From Diadophis punctatus similis (lineage: Eukaryota; Chordata; Lepidosauria; Squamata; Dipsadidae): 64,000 bases of DNA. Both the position numbers and the translations under genes were made by a program. Where the stretch lies: positions 5,535,288-5,599,287 of the forward strand of contig JALIGW010000032.1 of NCBI GenBank assembly GCA_023053685.1, written 5' to 3'. The stretch's first letter is position 1. Each line of letters starts with the position of its first letter. The notes beneath the pieces were generated by a model. It ran no database searches, had not been told where the DNA came from, and saw only the letters and a program-made list of their open reading frames with translations. This document shows, in pieces, positions 14,840 to 26,680 of this stretch.

Positions 14840-15345
14840 GAACCCAAACTAGGTAACATCATCAGTGCTAGTGAGGTTACTAGCATTGATGATGTTACAG
14901 AGTTTGGGTAATGGAATGTCTGCAAACAACCAAAGTCAGAGAGCACCAAAGACCATGGTGGTCTCCTCTTCCTCTTCCTCCCCCTCCTCTTCCTCCTCCT
15001 CTTCCTCCTCCTCCTCCTCTTACTACTACTCCTCCCCCTCTTCCTCCCCCTCCTCTTCCTCCTCCTCCTCTTACTACTACTACTCCCCCTCTTCCTCCCC
15101 CTCCTCTCCCTCCTCCTCCTCTCCACAAACCCCATTCCCTTCTAGCACTGATGATATCACCTAGTTGGGTAATGAAATGTCTACAAGAAAACAGAGAGCA
15201 CAGGAACCCCACACTTCTCCTCCTCCTCCTCTCCCTTCTAGCACTGATAATGTCACCTAGTTGGGTAGGTGCAAGAAAGCAACCAACCAACCAACCAACC
15301 AACCAACCAACCAACCAACCAACCAACCAACCAACCAAGAGAACA
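14840..15345 (+). mobile_element. PLE 3' units with (CTC)n and (CCAA)n
   Basis: Partial PLE tail units near 14880, 15148 and 15240 (GATGATnTnACCTAGTTGGG, TCTnCAAGAAAAC). They are separated by a CTC/TTCCTC/TACTAC tract (14960-15120) and end in (CCAA)n at about 15277-15338. Confidence 0.75.
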
Positions 15346-15516
15346 CCCTCACTGAAGAAATCCATTTATGCCAAAGTAGAAAGTTCTTCCTCCAACGTTG
15401 GTAGAGTCCGGAGACACAACCTGTCCCTCATTTTTTCGTGCTGCTCTTGCATGAGTTCCCAGGAAGATCAGGACCACTGCAAAGGTTTACCAGGGAGATC
15501 ACACTTATCGGCCCAC

Positions 15517-16440
15517 CTAAGAGAATAGAATAGAATAGAATAGAATTCTTTATTGGCCAAGTGTGATTGGACACACAAGGAATTTGTCTTTGGTGCATAT
15601 GCTCTCAGTGTACATAAAAGAAAAGATACATTTGTCAAGAATGGTTGTCATAGGGTTCAAGTAAGTAATCAGGAAACAATCAATATGAAAATAAATCATA
15701 AGGATACAAGCAACAAGTTACAGTCATACAGTCATAAGTGGGAGGAGATGGGTGATAGGAATGATGAGAAAAGCTAATAGTAATAGTAATGCAGCCTTTG
15801 TGAATAGTTTGACAGTGGTGAGGGAATTATTTGTTTAGCAGAGTGATGGCGTTCTGGGGAAAAAACTGTTCTTGTGTCTAGTTGTCTTGGTGTGCAGTGC
15901 TCTATAGCGACGTTTTGAGGGTAGGAGTTGAGACAATTTGTGTCCAGGATGCGAGGGGTCAGTAAATATTTTCACGGCCCTCTTTTTGACTCGTGCAGTA
16001 TACAGGTCCTCAATGGAAGGCAGGTTGGCAGTAATTGTTTTTTCTGCAGTTCTGATTATCCTCTGAAGTCTGTGTCTGTCTTGTTGGGTTGCAGAACCGA
16101 ACCAGACAGTTATAGAGGTGCAGATGACAGACTCAATAATTCCTCTGTAGAACTGTATCAGCAGCTCCTTGGGAAGTTTGAGTTTCCTGAGTTGGCGCAG
16201 AAAGAACATTCTTTGTTGTGCTTTTTTGATGACGTTTTTGATGTTAGGTGACCATTTTAGATCTTGCGATATGATGGAACCTAGAAATTTGAAGGTCTCT
16301 ACTGTTGATACTGTGTTGTCTAGTATTGTAAGAGGTGGTAGGATGGGAGGGTTTCTTCTAAAGTCTACCACCATTTCTACGGTTTTGAATGTGTTCAATT
16401 TGGGAGTAAGGACCCTTAATGACTCTCTGTGCCTACTCAC
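15517..16440 (-). pseudogene. Rex1-like LINE, RT C-terminal part and 3' UTR
   Basis: The minus frame encodes TVEMVVDFRRNPP, TFKFLGSIISQDLKWSP, KAQQRMFFLRQLRKLKLPKE, FYRGIIESVICTSITVWFG, RLQRIIRTAEKTI and SHPGHKLSQLLPSKRRYRAL, the part after the reverse-transcriptase core in Rex1/CR1-group LINEs. The 3' UTR ends GGCCAATAAAGAATTC and an (ATTCT)n tail at 15521-15545. No complete catalytic core remains. It is of interest as the likely source of (ATTCT)n tracts elsewhere in the window. Confidence 0.85.
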
Positions 16441-16486
16441 CTATGGAGCCTCTCCAGATTAGGGGAGAAATGAAACCATCCTAGAG

Positions 16487-17119
16487 CAGGGATCTCCAAC
16501 CTTGGCAACTTTAAGACTTTTGGACTTCTACTCCCTTTGCTGGCTGAGGAATTCTGGGAGTTGAAGTCCAAAAGTCTTAAAGTTGCTGTTAGGACTATGT
16601 CCAAACGGTTGGGTTGTTAACATATAAACAAGCCACCAATCTATGTTTGTATATATTTAAGTACTACAACTTTAAATGTATTGCAGTATTCTGATTGGCT
16701 GTAGTGTTTCAAGATTGCCATAAGAGGGAGCTAGAGATTGTGGTTTCAGGTTCATTCTCTCTGCTGATTCATTCATGATTGACTTTGTGTCTGATAGTGA
16801 GCTCTGTGTGAAGCTCTGTTACTTTCTGATAGTATTGAAGTGTTTGTAAGCTGTAATGTCTTTGTTTGATGTTTAAGACAAAGACAGGCTGGTAAGAAGA
16901 TTATTGTACTTCTTGATATTGACTGACTGAACGTGTATGACCTGGACTGTTGAATTGGACTGTGCTATTTATAAAAAAGCAAACTATTTTATACACTTTA
17001 ACAAATCTGTTTGTGACTGGATCATTACTCCTATCCACTGGTTACCAAGTTGAAATACCCCGTTTCTTCGTGCATGTCCCTGATAACTCCTTAACAGTTG
17101 CCAAGGTTGGAGACCCCTG
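16487..17119. mobile_element. Palindromic hAT MITE split by a solo LTR
   Basis: The ends are inverted (CAGGGATCTCCAACCTTGGC left, GCCAAGGTTGGAGACCCCTG right). Possible 8-bp flanks TCCTAGAG/TCTAAGAG match at 6 of 8 positions. The right arm is displaced by the LTR at 16587-17096. Confidence 0.85.
16587..17096. mobile_element. Solo LTR, 510 bp
   Basis: Begins TGTTAGGACT and ends CTCCTTAACA (TGTTA/TAACA inverted termini). It is flanked by the 5-bp duplication GTTGC (16582-16586 and 17097-17101), and it splits the MITE exactly at that site. No internal coding part is present, so this is a recombined solo LTR. Orientation and family (ERV or Gypsy) were not resolved. Confidence 0.88.
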
Positions 17120-17660
17120 TCTAAGAGGACACATATGGGATCCCCCCTGACCAACTTGCTCAGATTAAAGAAGCGACTTGGATAAGCAGTGAAACATTTC
17201 AAACCAAGCAGAAAGGAAGTCCAGTTTGCCGTGACTCAACTTCCGGCCATCCCTCCCAATCAATGGGGCATGTGAGGCAGAAGGTCTCATTGTCTTCTCC
17301 AGACCTGAGGAACAAACCCTGAGCCAGCAAAATATTCCCAGCTTTCCTGGAGGAGGTGAAATTAATAGACGGGAGGTTCAGCCCAAGCAAAAGTGCACTT
17401 GGCACAAGGCCTGATTAGTTTGTGCAGCCGAGAGCGCCAGGAGAAAAAGTGATGGTCACGCCGTGCACCTGAAGGACACTCCATCACCCTCCAAGCTGGT
17501 GGTCGGCAGAGGCCATTATTCACTTTCCAGGTTGGACCTAATAACCATCGGACTGAGAGGCAGGATGGGGAGAGGAGATGGGGAAGAGCAAGGGGTCCTG
17601 GGAAGGCTTTGCGTGGGTAAAATGGAAACACATTGCCTGGAAATGACAACTGCTCAACTA
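17120..17660. other. Unannotated spacer
   Basis: No supportable gene or repeat was seen. Confidence 0.4.
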
Positions 17661-17937
17661 ATTATGGGAGGAGGAGGAGGAGGGGAATATGGAGAAGAAA
17701 GAGGAAGAGAAGAAGAAGATGGAGGAGGAAGAGGAGGATGAGGAGAAGATGGAAGAGAAGGAGAAGGAGAAGATGGAGGAGGAAGAGAAGGAGAAGATGG
17801 AGGAGGAAGAGGAGGAGGAAGGGAATATGGAGAAGAAAGAGGAAGAGGAGAAGAAGATGGAGGAGGAAGAGGAGGAGGAGGAGGAGATGGAGGAGGAAGA
17901 AGAGGAGGAGGAGGAGATGGAGGAGGAGGAGGAGAAA
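17661..17937. repeat. GGA/GAA purine tract
   Basis: About 277 bp of almost pure G/A on the plus strand with degenerate GGA, GAA and GATGGA periods. Open frames on both strands are low-complexity artefacts. Confidence 0.9.
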
Positions 17938-18450
17938 TATTTCAAGACCTGTCATTCGTTCACCTCCCTATTTAGGCAACAGGAACTGGACTTGCCGATT
18001 GCTCCTTCCATGACCGGGTGAGAGGAGACGTTGCTGTGGGCACCCTCAGAAGCAGCTTCTCCTGCCCATCATCAGTTGACCGAGGCTGAACGGAGGGCAG
18101 CCCTTCATGAAGACACGGCTGTACTCATGTCAGGGCAGCAGAACATTATGGCCAGAGGGCCCGGTGGTGAGGAGTGGCGCATGGTGCATGAACCTTCACC
18201 CCTGGCCAGCCCATTCCCCTCTGGCTTTGGTGGAGCCTTCCTGGGGAAGAGGGCAGAAGGTCAAGTGCAAAAGCAGCCGACTCTGGCAGGGGAGACAGCT
18301 GGGGACCAGCCTTGGGGGAAGCTCTCTGGTTCGCCTGCCTCCGATGCCAGCATGAATGAGGAGGAAATCGCTCATTATTGCAGGAAAGAGAATAAAATCT
18401 GGACTCTAAAGCCTGCAGTGATGTTCAATCCCCTCCATGCAGATTTCATA
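17938..18450. other. Unannotated spacer
   Basis: An open frame runs from about 18031 into the CTTT tract. It has no recognisable domain and its second half is repeat translation. No gene call is made. Confidence 0.4.
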
Positions 18451-18642
18451 TATATTTTTTTCTTCCCTTCCTACCTTCTATTCTTCCTTTTTTTCTTTTT
18501 TCTTTTCTTCTTTTGTTTCTTTCTTTCTTTTCTTCTCCTTCCCCTCCCTCATATTCTTCCTGCCTGCCTGCCTGCCTCTCTTTTTTCTTTCTTTCTTCCT
18601 TCCTTCCCCTTCCTCATTTTCCTCCCTCCCTCCTTCCCTTCC

Positions 18643-18705
<63 letters not shown>

Positions 18706-18773
18706 CTCTCTCTTTCTTTCTTTCTTCTCCTTCCTCTCCCTCATCATCCTTCCTTCTTTACTCCATCCCTCCT

Positions 18774-18860
<87 letters not shown>

Positions 18861-18985
18861 CATTGTTTCTTTCTTTCTTTTTTTCCTCATTCTTTCTTTT
18901 TTCTTTCTTTTCCTTTCTTTTCCTTCCCCTCCCTCATCTTCCTTCCTCCCTTCCTCCCTTTGTCCCTCCCTCCCTCAACCTTTGT
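18451..18985. repeat. (CTTT)n / CCTT pyrimidine tract
   Basis: About 535 bp of nearly uninterrupted pyrimidines. The purest (TTTC)n runs lie at 18645-18705 and 18773-18862. Confidence 0.92.
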
Positions 18986-19520
18986 GGTCCTTCAATGACC
19001 CCATGCCACAATTTACTTTCTTCATTCATTCCCTTTCTTTCACCACAGCCCTGGGTTCTTATTCTGTCTAGGAGCCTTTCCTCACAGCTTCCTATCCATA
19101 AGAGGAAGGCAGAGTTTCAAAATTTCAGGGAAGAATGGAAGATGTCTTCAGCATTTGATTCCACTTTTCTCGTCCCTCCCCCTCACTTTTCTTTCTCAAA
19201 TTCCAACCCACCCTCCCCCATCTTCCTCCCAGAGTCCAGGTTGGGCATCAGTGGCCAGACTGGCAGTTTTCCAGCTTTGGCCAACACAAACCTTGCCATC
19301 TGGGCAGTCAAGCCCAGGGAAGTGGCCTGTTGGGCTTCCTAAATCTGCTAAATCAACGTTCTCTGTCTGGAATGTTCTTCAAGGCCATTTAGACCAAGGA
19401 CCATCTCTTCTCTTTCGCTTGACCAGGGATCCCAACATTTTGGCACCAGGGACCAGTTTTGTGGAAGACAATATTCTCATGAACTGGGGGGGGAGAGCAC
19501 ACAACCTAGATCCCATGCAT
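18986..19520. other. Unannotated spacer
   Basis: No supportable gene or repeat was seen. Confidence 0.4.
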
Positions 19521-19797
19521 CAGTGGTGGGTTCCTCCCGGTTCGGACCGGTTCTATAGAACCGGTAATAATGTGGCAGCCTGGGTCACTAGAATCACCAG
19601 CGACCCAGGCCTGCCACTCCCCTGAACCAGTTCTCCCAGCAGCGACATAGGCACCGTGATCTTGTTTTTAGCTTCTGCACATGCGCAAAAGCATTTTTTA
19701 AAGTACTGTGCATGCACGAGCAATGCGTAATGTGCGTGCACTCCCGTGGTGCATCCCTGAGCAAACTGGCAGCAAAGAAAACTGGAACCCACCCCTG
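19521..19797. mobile_element. hAT MITE, CAGTGGTGGG family, 277 bp
   Basis: Ends CAGTGGTGGGTTCCTCCCGG and GGAACCCACCCCTG. The exact 8-bp duplication CCATGCAT flanks it (19513-19520 and 19798-19805). It has no coding capacity. Related copies: 32530, 41658, 57356 and 60651. Confidence 0.93.
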
Positions 19798-19805
19798 CCA
19801 TGCAT

Positions 19806-20254
19806 GTGTAGTTTCATTCGCCTGCCACCCATTTCCAGCTGTGAGGCCCAGTTCCTAACATGCCATAGACTGGTACCAATGGGGGTTGGGGACCCCTGTT
19901 TTTGACAAGCTGCTCAGATTTGGAAGGTGATCTCCAGAAGGCATTCCTCTCCCTTCTCCTCTCCTCCCCACCCATCTCCCCCTTCTTCTTCTCCTGCATC
20001 AGGAACCTTTCTTCAATGTAGTTACCAAGACAGGATCTTCTAAGGTCTTCCAGGATCTCCTAGGATCTCCCAGGATCTCCCAGGATCAAGAATTGTCAGT
20101 ACTTTTCTGCACTGGCTTGCTGGAAGCTCTCTGCTAGTCTTCTGCCTGTCTGTCTTACACACAGTAGTAGCTGCAACAGTCCTCACACTATATATTGTAC
20201 ATGACTCCTGTTTTCTTCTTCTTCTGGGACTGCTTGGTCTTTTGGTTGACCACT
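19806..20254. other. Spacer with a short decamer repeat
   Basis: Several copies of an AGGATCTCCC-type decamer lie at about 20048-20085. Otherwise nothing recognised. Confidence 0.5.
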
Positions 20255-20706
20255 CAATCCACTGCAGCTCAACCAACACAAGCTGCGAAAAGGAAAACAT
20301 TGCCACACATCAAAAACATCTCAGAAACCACCAACAGACTATTACAAGCACATGGAGTCACCATAGCACACAAATCAACTAAATCCCTCCACAACCTCTC
20401 AAGTAAACCAAATGAAAAGAAGACAAATCAGCCATCTTCAGGAACATAGAGATAAGCAATATTTACACACCATTCAAAAGAGACAGTAAAAGAGCTAAAA
20501 GGACACAACATCTCATGACTAAGTTTAGCGACTACCAGGGACCCCACTATCCTCTTTTTCCTCCTCCTCCTCCTCCTCCTCCTCCTCCTCCTCTTCCTCC
20601 TCTCCATAAATCACACTCCCTTCCAACCTTGATCACATTGCATAGGTGATGAATCATCTTGAAGAAAACAACCAAGATCAGAGAGCACCCATAATTCTAC
20701 TACTAT

Positions 20707-20765
<59 letters not shown>

Positions 20766-21020
20766 TCCACAAACTGGTCTCCCTTGTAGCACTGATGATG
20801 TTACCTAGTTGGGTAATGAAACATCTGCAAGAAAACCACCAAGCTCAGAGCATCCATAGTTTTCTTCCTCTCCTCCTCCATCCTCTCCTCCTCTTCCTCC
20901 CCCACCTCCTCCTCCCCTTGTTCTCCACTCTACAAACCCCCCTCCCTTCTAGCACTGACGATGTTACCTAGTTGGGTAATGAAACGTCTGCAAGAAAACC
21001 ACCAACCTCAGGGAGCACCA
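20255..21020 (+). pseudogene. PLE remnant and 3' units
   Basis: The frame 20255-20449 reads KRKTLPHIKNISETTNRLLQ, then HGVTIAHKSTKSLHN. This matches the linker after the reverse transcriptase in Penelope-like elements (LPYVKG.SE...L..HG...AHKP). It then jumps to the element's extreme 3' part (HIEISNIYTPFKRDS), so the GIY-YIG core is deleted. Tail units with CACTGAnGATGTTACCTAG lie at about 20788 and 20950. A (CCT)n and a (TAC)n tract separate them. Confidence 0.7.
20947..20996 (+). ncRNA. Hammerhead-like fold in PLE tail
   Basis: Stem I is TTCT-A-GCA (20947-20954) paired with TGC-A-AGAA (20989-20996), 7 bp with one A/A mismatch. The core is CTGACGA (20955-20961), stem II GTTACC/GGTAAT with loop TAGTTG, then GAAA (20981-20984) and CGTC ending at 20988, where cleavage would fall. 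Compared with the canonical motif there is one extra T between CTGANGA and stem II, and stem III is only A-U plus C-G with no loop. Activity is untested. Confidence 0.45.
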
Positions 21021-21840
21021 AGGAGCCCCTCAGTGAGAGAGTCAAGGGCCTGCCCGACAGCTGGAGCTGACTGCTCTTGCCTAGCCTTGCAAGTTCTGCA
21101 TTTCATGGATGTTGGTGAAGGCCGATCCATTAGCGAAGTCCTGATCCAGAGAGCATGCCTCTCGGAGGGTTTTCTCAACAGATCAGCTTCAGATCAGAGC
21201 CGGAAGGAGACTCACAAAAGGGATGGAGTGAGCTCCCTTCTGCTGCCTGCAGCTTTGCTCTTACCCAGCCTTGGAGGCCTCCCCTGGTGACCTCCACTGC
21301 ATTCAGATGGGCTCGGGGGAGATGAAGCGACATAGAGAGTGACCTCCGGTGGAATTAGAGACAAAGAATAATTTTCCCATTGTTCGAGAGATGAAATAGG
21401 AGCCAGGGGGCCAGGGGGAGCAGGAGGGAAGAACGGCTCTCTTCGCCTCCAACCCCAAGGAAAGTTGCTTCGCTCTGACAGCCCCTCCAAGGTGAGAAGA
21501 TATATGGCTCCGAAATTTTCAGTCTCCATAGATTTGTAGCTTTAATGGCAGCGGCACCAGCAGCCAAGGTTAAAGCACGGGGTCCTTCTCTCTGCCCTCG
21601 CCAGGAAAGGGGCTGCTGAATTTTTAAACATGAGTTTTGCTTCGCCTGGAAATGGGGAGAGAAAGGGCTGCTGCACACACTGTCTATGGCTCCGGCAGAC
21701 GTCCATAGAGGCCTAGCGGGTGCATTCACACAATGCGAGCAATCCATGGGGATTTTCTTTTAATGCCTTAGGACCCTGTGTGAACCCAGCCTTGGGGGCT
21801 AAATTATGGCTTTCTCCTTACTAGCCCCACTCTTTACTAG
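21021..21840. other. Unannotated spacer
   Basis: No supportable gene or repeat was seen. Confidence 0.4.
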
Positions 21841-22125
21841 CGATGAGGAGGAGGAGGAGGAGGAGGAGGAGGAAGAGGAGGTTGAGGAAGAGAAGAATAT
21901 GGAGAAGTAAAAGGAAGAGGAGAAGGAGAAGATGGAGGAGGAAGAGGAAGAGGAGGAGGAGGAGATAGAGGAGGAGGAGGAGAATATGGAGGAGGAGGAG
22001 AAGAAAGAGAAAGGGGAGAAGGAGAAGAAAATGAAGGAGGAGGAGATAGTGAAGGAAGAGAAGATAGAGAAAGAAGAGGAGGAGGAGGAGGAGAAAATGG
22101 AGAATATACAGAATGAGGAGGAGGC
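21841..22125. repeat. GGA/GAA purine tract
   Basis: About 285 bp of near-pure purine with GAGGAG, GAAGGAGAA and GAGATAGAG variants. Confidence 0.9.
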
Positions 22126-22589
22126 AGTAGACCCAACAATTAAACTCTGAGTCACAAATATTCCCTTCAATTACTAACTGCTTTGGTCATTCTTGATTTT
22201 TGGGGAGCCTGACATACAGTAGATGCAGCCCCTGTGTCCCACAGATTCACAGCCTAAATGACTAATGGGATCTATTGGGCTTTAAAATGTGCTTCTAGTT
22301 CTCAGCATTTCCAGAAGGATTCGGAGAAATTGAAACTGGTTCAGGGAAAGGCAGGAAGGTGGTTGGAGGACAGGAACTAAGGACTTCCAGGAGGAGCCCT
22401 TAAAGGAGTGCTCTTTAACTTTTTTAACTTTGAGAAAGAAAAGATATGACAACCTTCTCCAAGCACTTGAGAAGAATCACGTGGAAGAAATTCAAGGTTG
22501 GTGAAGGTGGATTCCAACCAAATGTAAGAGGGGGGAAACACCCTTCTGAGAATAAAGACAGTTTTACCAAGACAAGTGCTTGGCTCTTC
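22126..22589. other. Unannotated spacer
   Basis: No supportable gene or repeat was seen. Confidence 0.4.
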
Positions 22590-22870
22590 TTCTTCGACCA
22601 GAAGGCAGGACAAGAAACAAAGGATGGGAACTAATCAAGGAGAGAAGCAACCTGGAATTGAGGAGAAACTTCCTAACGGTGAGGACAATTAACCAGCGGA
22701 ACAGCTCGCCACCAGAAGTTGTGGGTGTTCCATCACTGGAGGTTTTCAAGAAGAGATTAGAGTCACTAGACAGCCACTTGTCTGAAATGGTATAGGGTCA
22801 CCTGCTTGAGCAGGGGGGTTGGACTAGAAGACCTCAAAGGTCCTTTCCAACTTCAACTTACTCTGTTATT
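22590..22870 (+). mobile_element. CR1 3'-end fragment
   Basis: Encodes GRTRNKGWELIKERSNLELR and NFLTVRTINQRNSSPPEVVG, followed by the GGTTGGACTAGAAGACC terminal block. Confidence 0.88.
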
Positions 22871-23007
22871 TTGGATGAGCTCAGGCAAAGGTTGGACACC
22901 CAACTGAGCAAGATGATTTTCTACTGATTCCTGTAGTGAACATGAACTGTACCTGAGGGACCTCAAGTGCCTTTTCTAATTCTAGCCCTCATACATAGAG
23001 GCACATA

Positions 23008-23024
23008 TAAGGAGAGAGAGGGGG

Positions 23025-23110
<86 letters not shown>

Positions 23111-23410
23111 AAAAAGAAAGAGAAAAAGAGAAAAAGAGAAGAAGAGAAAGAAAAAAGAAAAAAGAGAAAAGAGAAAAGAAAAGAAAGAAAAAAGAAAAAA
23201 GAAAAAAGAAAAAAGAAAAAAGGAAAAAGGAAAAAGGAAAAAGGAAAAAGGAAAAAGGAAAAAGGAAAAAGAAAAAGGAAAAAAGAAAAAAGAAAAAAGA
23301 AAAAAGAAAAAAGAAAAAAAGAAAGAAGAAAAAAAGAAAGAGAAACAGAGAGAAAGGGAAAGAAACAAAGGAAGGAAGGAAGGAAGGAAGAAGACAGAGA
23401 GGGGGGGGGA
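23008..23410. repeat. (GA)n / (GAAAAA)n purine tract
   Basis: (GA)n from about 23025 to 23106 passes into GAAAAAG and GGAAAAA hexa/heptamer blocks, then AAGG and poly-G at 23401. About 400 bp are almost free of pyrimidines. Confidence 0.92.
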
Positions 23411-24689
23411 GAAGAATAAAGTTTCACACAGCCCCCTGCTGCTGTGATAGTTTCTGAATCCAGGATTCTCACGGCTGGATGAGGAAGTGGTGCCTGGGAA
23501 GCCCCACGATGGGTGGCTGCATTAAAATAGCCCCCTCCCATCTTTGGAACCACATTTGAAGCAGAGCAAAGAAAAGCAGGCCACCAATTAGCGACAAAAC
23601 CCAATTAGCAAGTTGAGCGCATGACTCCAGACCACAACAGCGGATGCTCCCACAGCCTGCCTGGTCCTTCATGCGCTCCAGGTCCTTCATGTGGGGTTCA
23701 GCAAGCAACGAAGGAGGGAAAACATCCCTCCTCCCACCCTCTTTTGCTGGCCTCAGAGCCTTCGGTCTGGGCTGGGGGGGGTCTTGTGGTCACGCTGGGC
23801 GTGTAAGACACCCCTCAGCCCCCTTGGGCACACTGTTCTCCAAGCAATGGAAAAGCCCCCTGCCCTGCCCTCCCACAGCAGCTGCTGAAACATTGCAGAC
23901 AGCGGATGCTTGGCAAGAAAACCCACACTGGGCAAGCACAACCGGAAGAACACGCTGGAAAAAGTTACCACCACATGCTGAAACACAAAACTGTGTGTTT
24001 GTGTGACAGTGTGTGTGTGTGCGCGCACACGCGCCCATCCTCTAATGATCCTGTCCATATATTTGAAATAACACACGAAGTAGCCAGTTTGGGTGACGTT
24101 TGAAATCTATCTCCAGCCTTGCCGCATATATTTCCAAGACGTCTGCTATAAATTTAGATCAAACGTAGAATGCAAATGGATGTGAAGAGGATCCCCCTTT
24201 CCCCCTTCTTCCCCCCCCCCACATTCTCCCCATCTGGGGCTAATCTCCGGGAGGTGATGGAGACACATGTTAACAATTTCTCCAGGTTTTGGAGCACCCC
24301 GCTCCAGTAACTGACGGGATCTGAAGATGGGAACGCCGGTGAACGAACCCTGGGCCCGGTCCCACCCGCAGGAAAAATGGCCTAGACAAACTGAGTTTTA
24401 ACTTGGTCTTTGGGGAGACAACATTCCTGGGGGTGATTAATCAAAGCTGAGAAAAGAGGGGAATTAGGAGCAACTTGTGATGGGAAACCAAAGAAAATCA
24501 GAAGGGTGGTCTCCATGGATCTTCACTTTCTCAGCAAGATTCTGACAAGAAATATTTATTGTACAAGGGCGAAGTTGTCCGAAGTAAATCTGGGAAAGAG
24601 GTCCACACTTGGACTGAAGTTTACAGCTGTGTTGTGGTTGAAGCATGAGAAGAGAAGGAGACGGAAGGAGCCCACAGTAGGGGACCCGT
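23411..24689. other. Unannotated spacer
   Basis: No recognised gene. An alternating GT/GC/CA stretch (24009-24033) could form Z-DNA. Confidence 0.45.
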
Positions 24690-25640
24690 AAGAGAAAGCA
24701 ATGCGTCCAGTTGTGGATCAGGAGATTTGAGAAGAAGGAGCAGAGAAACTGAGAGTCTTCATTGAAGGGGCTGAGACCCTAGAACAGAGGTCTTCAAACT
24801 TGGCAACTTTAAGACTTGTGGACTTCAACTCTTAGAATTGTCCAGCCAGGCTGGAGAATTCTGGGAGTTGAAGTCCACAAGTCTTAAAGTTGCCAGATTT
24901 GGGGATCCCTGCCCTAGAAAGAGTGCAGAGAAAAGCAATAGAGATGGTCAGGGGTCTGGAGACTGACTCTTATGATGAACAGTTGAGGGAACTAGGTATG
25001 TCTAGAGTCTAGACTAACAAAGAGAAGGATTGGGGGGGGGACATGTCTTCTACTACTTCTGTAGGGGCTGTCACAGAGAAGAGGGGCTTGACTTATTCTC
25101 CAAAGCACCACAGGGCAGGACAAGAAGCAATGGGTGGAAGCTCCTGAGAGGCAGATCTAACCTGGACTAAGGAGGAATTTCCTGACAGTGAGAACGATCA
25201 AGCAATGGAATCATGGGTGCTCCATCGTTGGATGTTTTCAAGAAGACACTGGACAACCATTTCACCAGACTGTTATAAAGTCCCCTGCATTGAGCAGGAT
25301 GTTGGGCTAGAAGGCCTCCAAGGTCCCTTCCAACTCGGTTATTCTGCTATTCTCCAAAGCACCTGAGGGCAAGGCAAGAAGGAACAGGTGGAAGATCATA
25401 AATAAGAGATCCAATCTAGAAGTAAGGAGGAATTTCCTGACAGTGAGAACAATGAATCAGTGGGACAGGTTGCCTCCTGGAGTCGTGGGTGCTCCATCAC
25501 TGGAGGCTTTCAAGAAAAGATTGGACAGTCATTTCTCCAGGATAGTGTGGGGACTCCTGCCTTGAGCAGGGGAAAGAACTAGCATACCTCTAAAGTCCCT
25601 TTCAGGCCTATGATTCTACCATTCTAAGGTTGCTTAGGGC
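24690..25640 (+). mobile_element. Two CR1 3' copies in tandem
   Basis: The first copy (24690-25340) is interrupted by the MITE at 24785. The second starts near 25352 (TTCTCCAAAGCACCTGAGGG) and repeats the 3' interval. Both are heavily broken; CAAAGCACC, AAGGAGGAATTTCCTGACAG and GGGTGCTCCATC are preserved in each. Confidence 0.85.
24785..24911. mobile_element. Palindromic hAT MITE, 127 bp
   Basis: Ends CAGAGGTCTTCAAACTTGGC and GCCAGATTTGGGGATCCCTG. The exact 8-bp duplication CCCTAGAA (24777-24784 and 24912-24919) cuts the CR1 word GAGACCCTAGAAAGAGTG, which proves insertion into CR1. Confidence 0.93.
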
Positions 25641-25857
25641 AGATTTATAGCCAGCACAGCTCTTAAGTAGAATAGTTCTTGGACCTCAAATGTTTGCAAA
25701 ACCCATCATCTAAGTCTGGGGAAAGTGGAAAGGAGAGATGTATGTCCAGATGGTCTAATGGACGACTCCTAGCCTTCCATCCTGGTTCCTCTGTTGCTTG
25801 TTTACCTGCAATATGCCTACTTTGGTATTTACCATGTTTATCTGTTCTCCCTCTTCT

Positions 25858-26680
25858 AGACATCATGACCAGACCTCCTATTAGGAGAATCGGACATCAT
25901 GACCAGACCTCCTATTAGGTTTCTAGACATCATGACCAGACCTCCTATTAGGAGAATGGGACAACTCACCAAGGCAACTCACCATGACCAACTCACCATG
26001 GCCAAATCACCATAGCCAACTCACCATGGCCAACTCACCATGGCCAACTCACCAAGGCCAACTCACCATGGCCAAATCACCATGGCCAACTTACCATGAC
26101 CAACTCGCCATGGCCAACTCACTATGGTCAACTCACCACAGACAATTCGACATGGCCAACTCACCATGGCCAACTCACCACAGACAATTCGACATGGCCA
26201 ACTCACCATAGCCAACTCACCATGGCTAACTCACCATGGCCAACTCACCACGGCCAAATCACCAAGGCAACTCACCATGGCCAACTTACCACGACCAACT
26301 CTCCATGGCCAACTCACCACGGCCAACTCACCATAGCCAACTCACCATGGCCAACTCACCACAGCCAACTCACCATGGCAAACTCACCACGGCCAATTCA
26401 CCATGAGCAACTCGCCACAGAACAATTCAAGAATTCAATGTAAGTATTTAAAGTGGTTTTTAAAAAAATCATTTTTGTCATTCACATTTCATTTTGTCCC
26501 TCCTTCGGCATCTTTTCTTTAATGATTCTATTCCACCATTTCTTCAATATTAGTGAAACTCTTGTCCTGCAGCGAGTTGGCCACAGAAAGTTGACTGTGG
26601 CGAGTTGGAGGTGGTGAGTTGGCCATGGTAAGTTGGCTGCACCAAGTTGTCCTAGGTCCCCTATTAGCTAGATATAAAAA
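25858..26680. mobile_element. Foldback-like element built on a 14-bp minisatellite
   Basis: Three copies of GACATCATGACCAGACCTCC (25859, 25893, 25927) lead into about 30 units of a 14-bp repeat, CAACTCACCATGGC and variants (25974-26420). A 150-bp AT-rich core follows. Then come diverged inverted units (GTGAGTTGGCCATGG) at 26570-26650. The outer edges are inverted relatives too: CTATTAGGAGAATGGGACAA on the left against TTGTCCTAGGTCCCCTATTAG on the right. No transposase is encoded. Open frames reading HHGQLTMANSPW are repeat translation. Confidence 0.65.

Noticed and set aside
18031..19071. 346-codon open frame
   Set aside because: No recognisable domain, and about half is translation of the CTTT tract.
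25984..26443. Frames reading HHGQLTMANSPW repeats
   Set aside because: 14-bp minisatellite translated in three overlapping frames. No sign of a protein.
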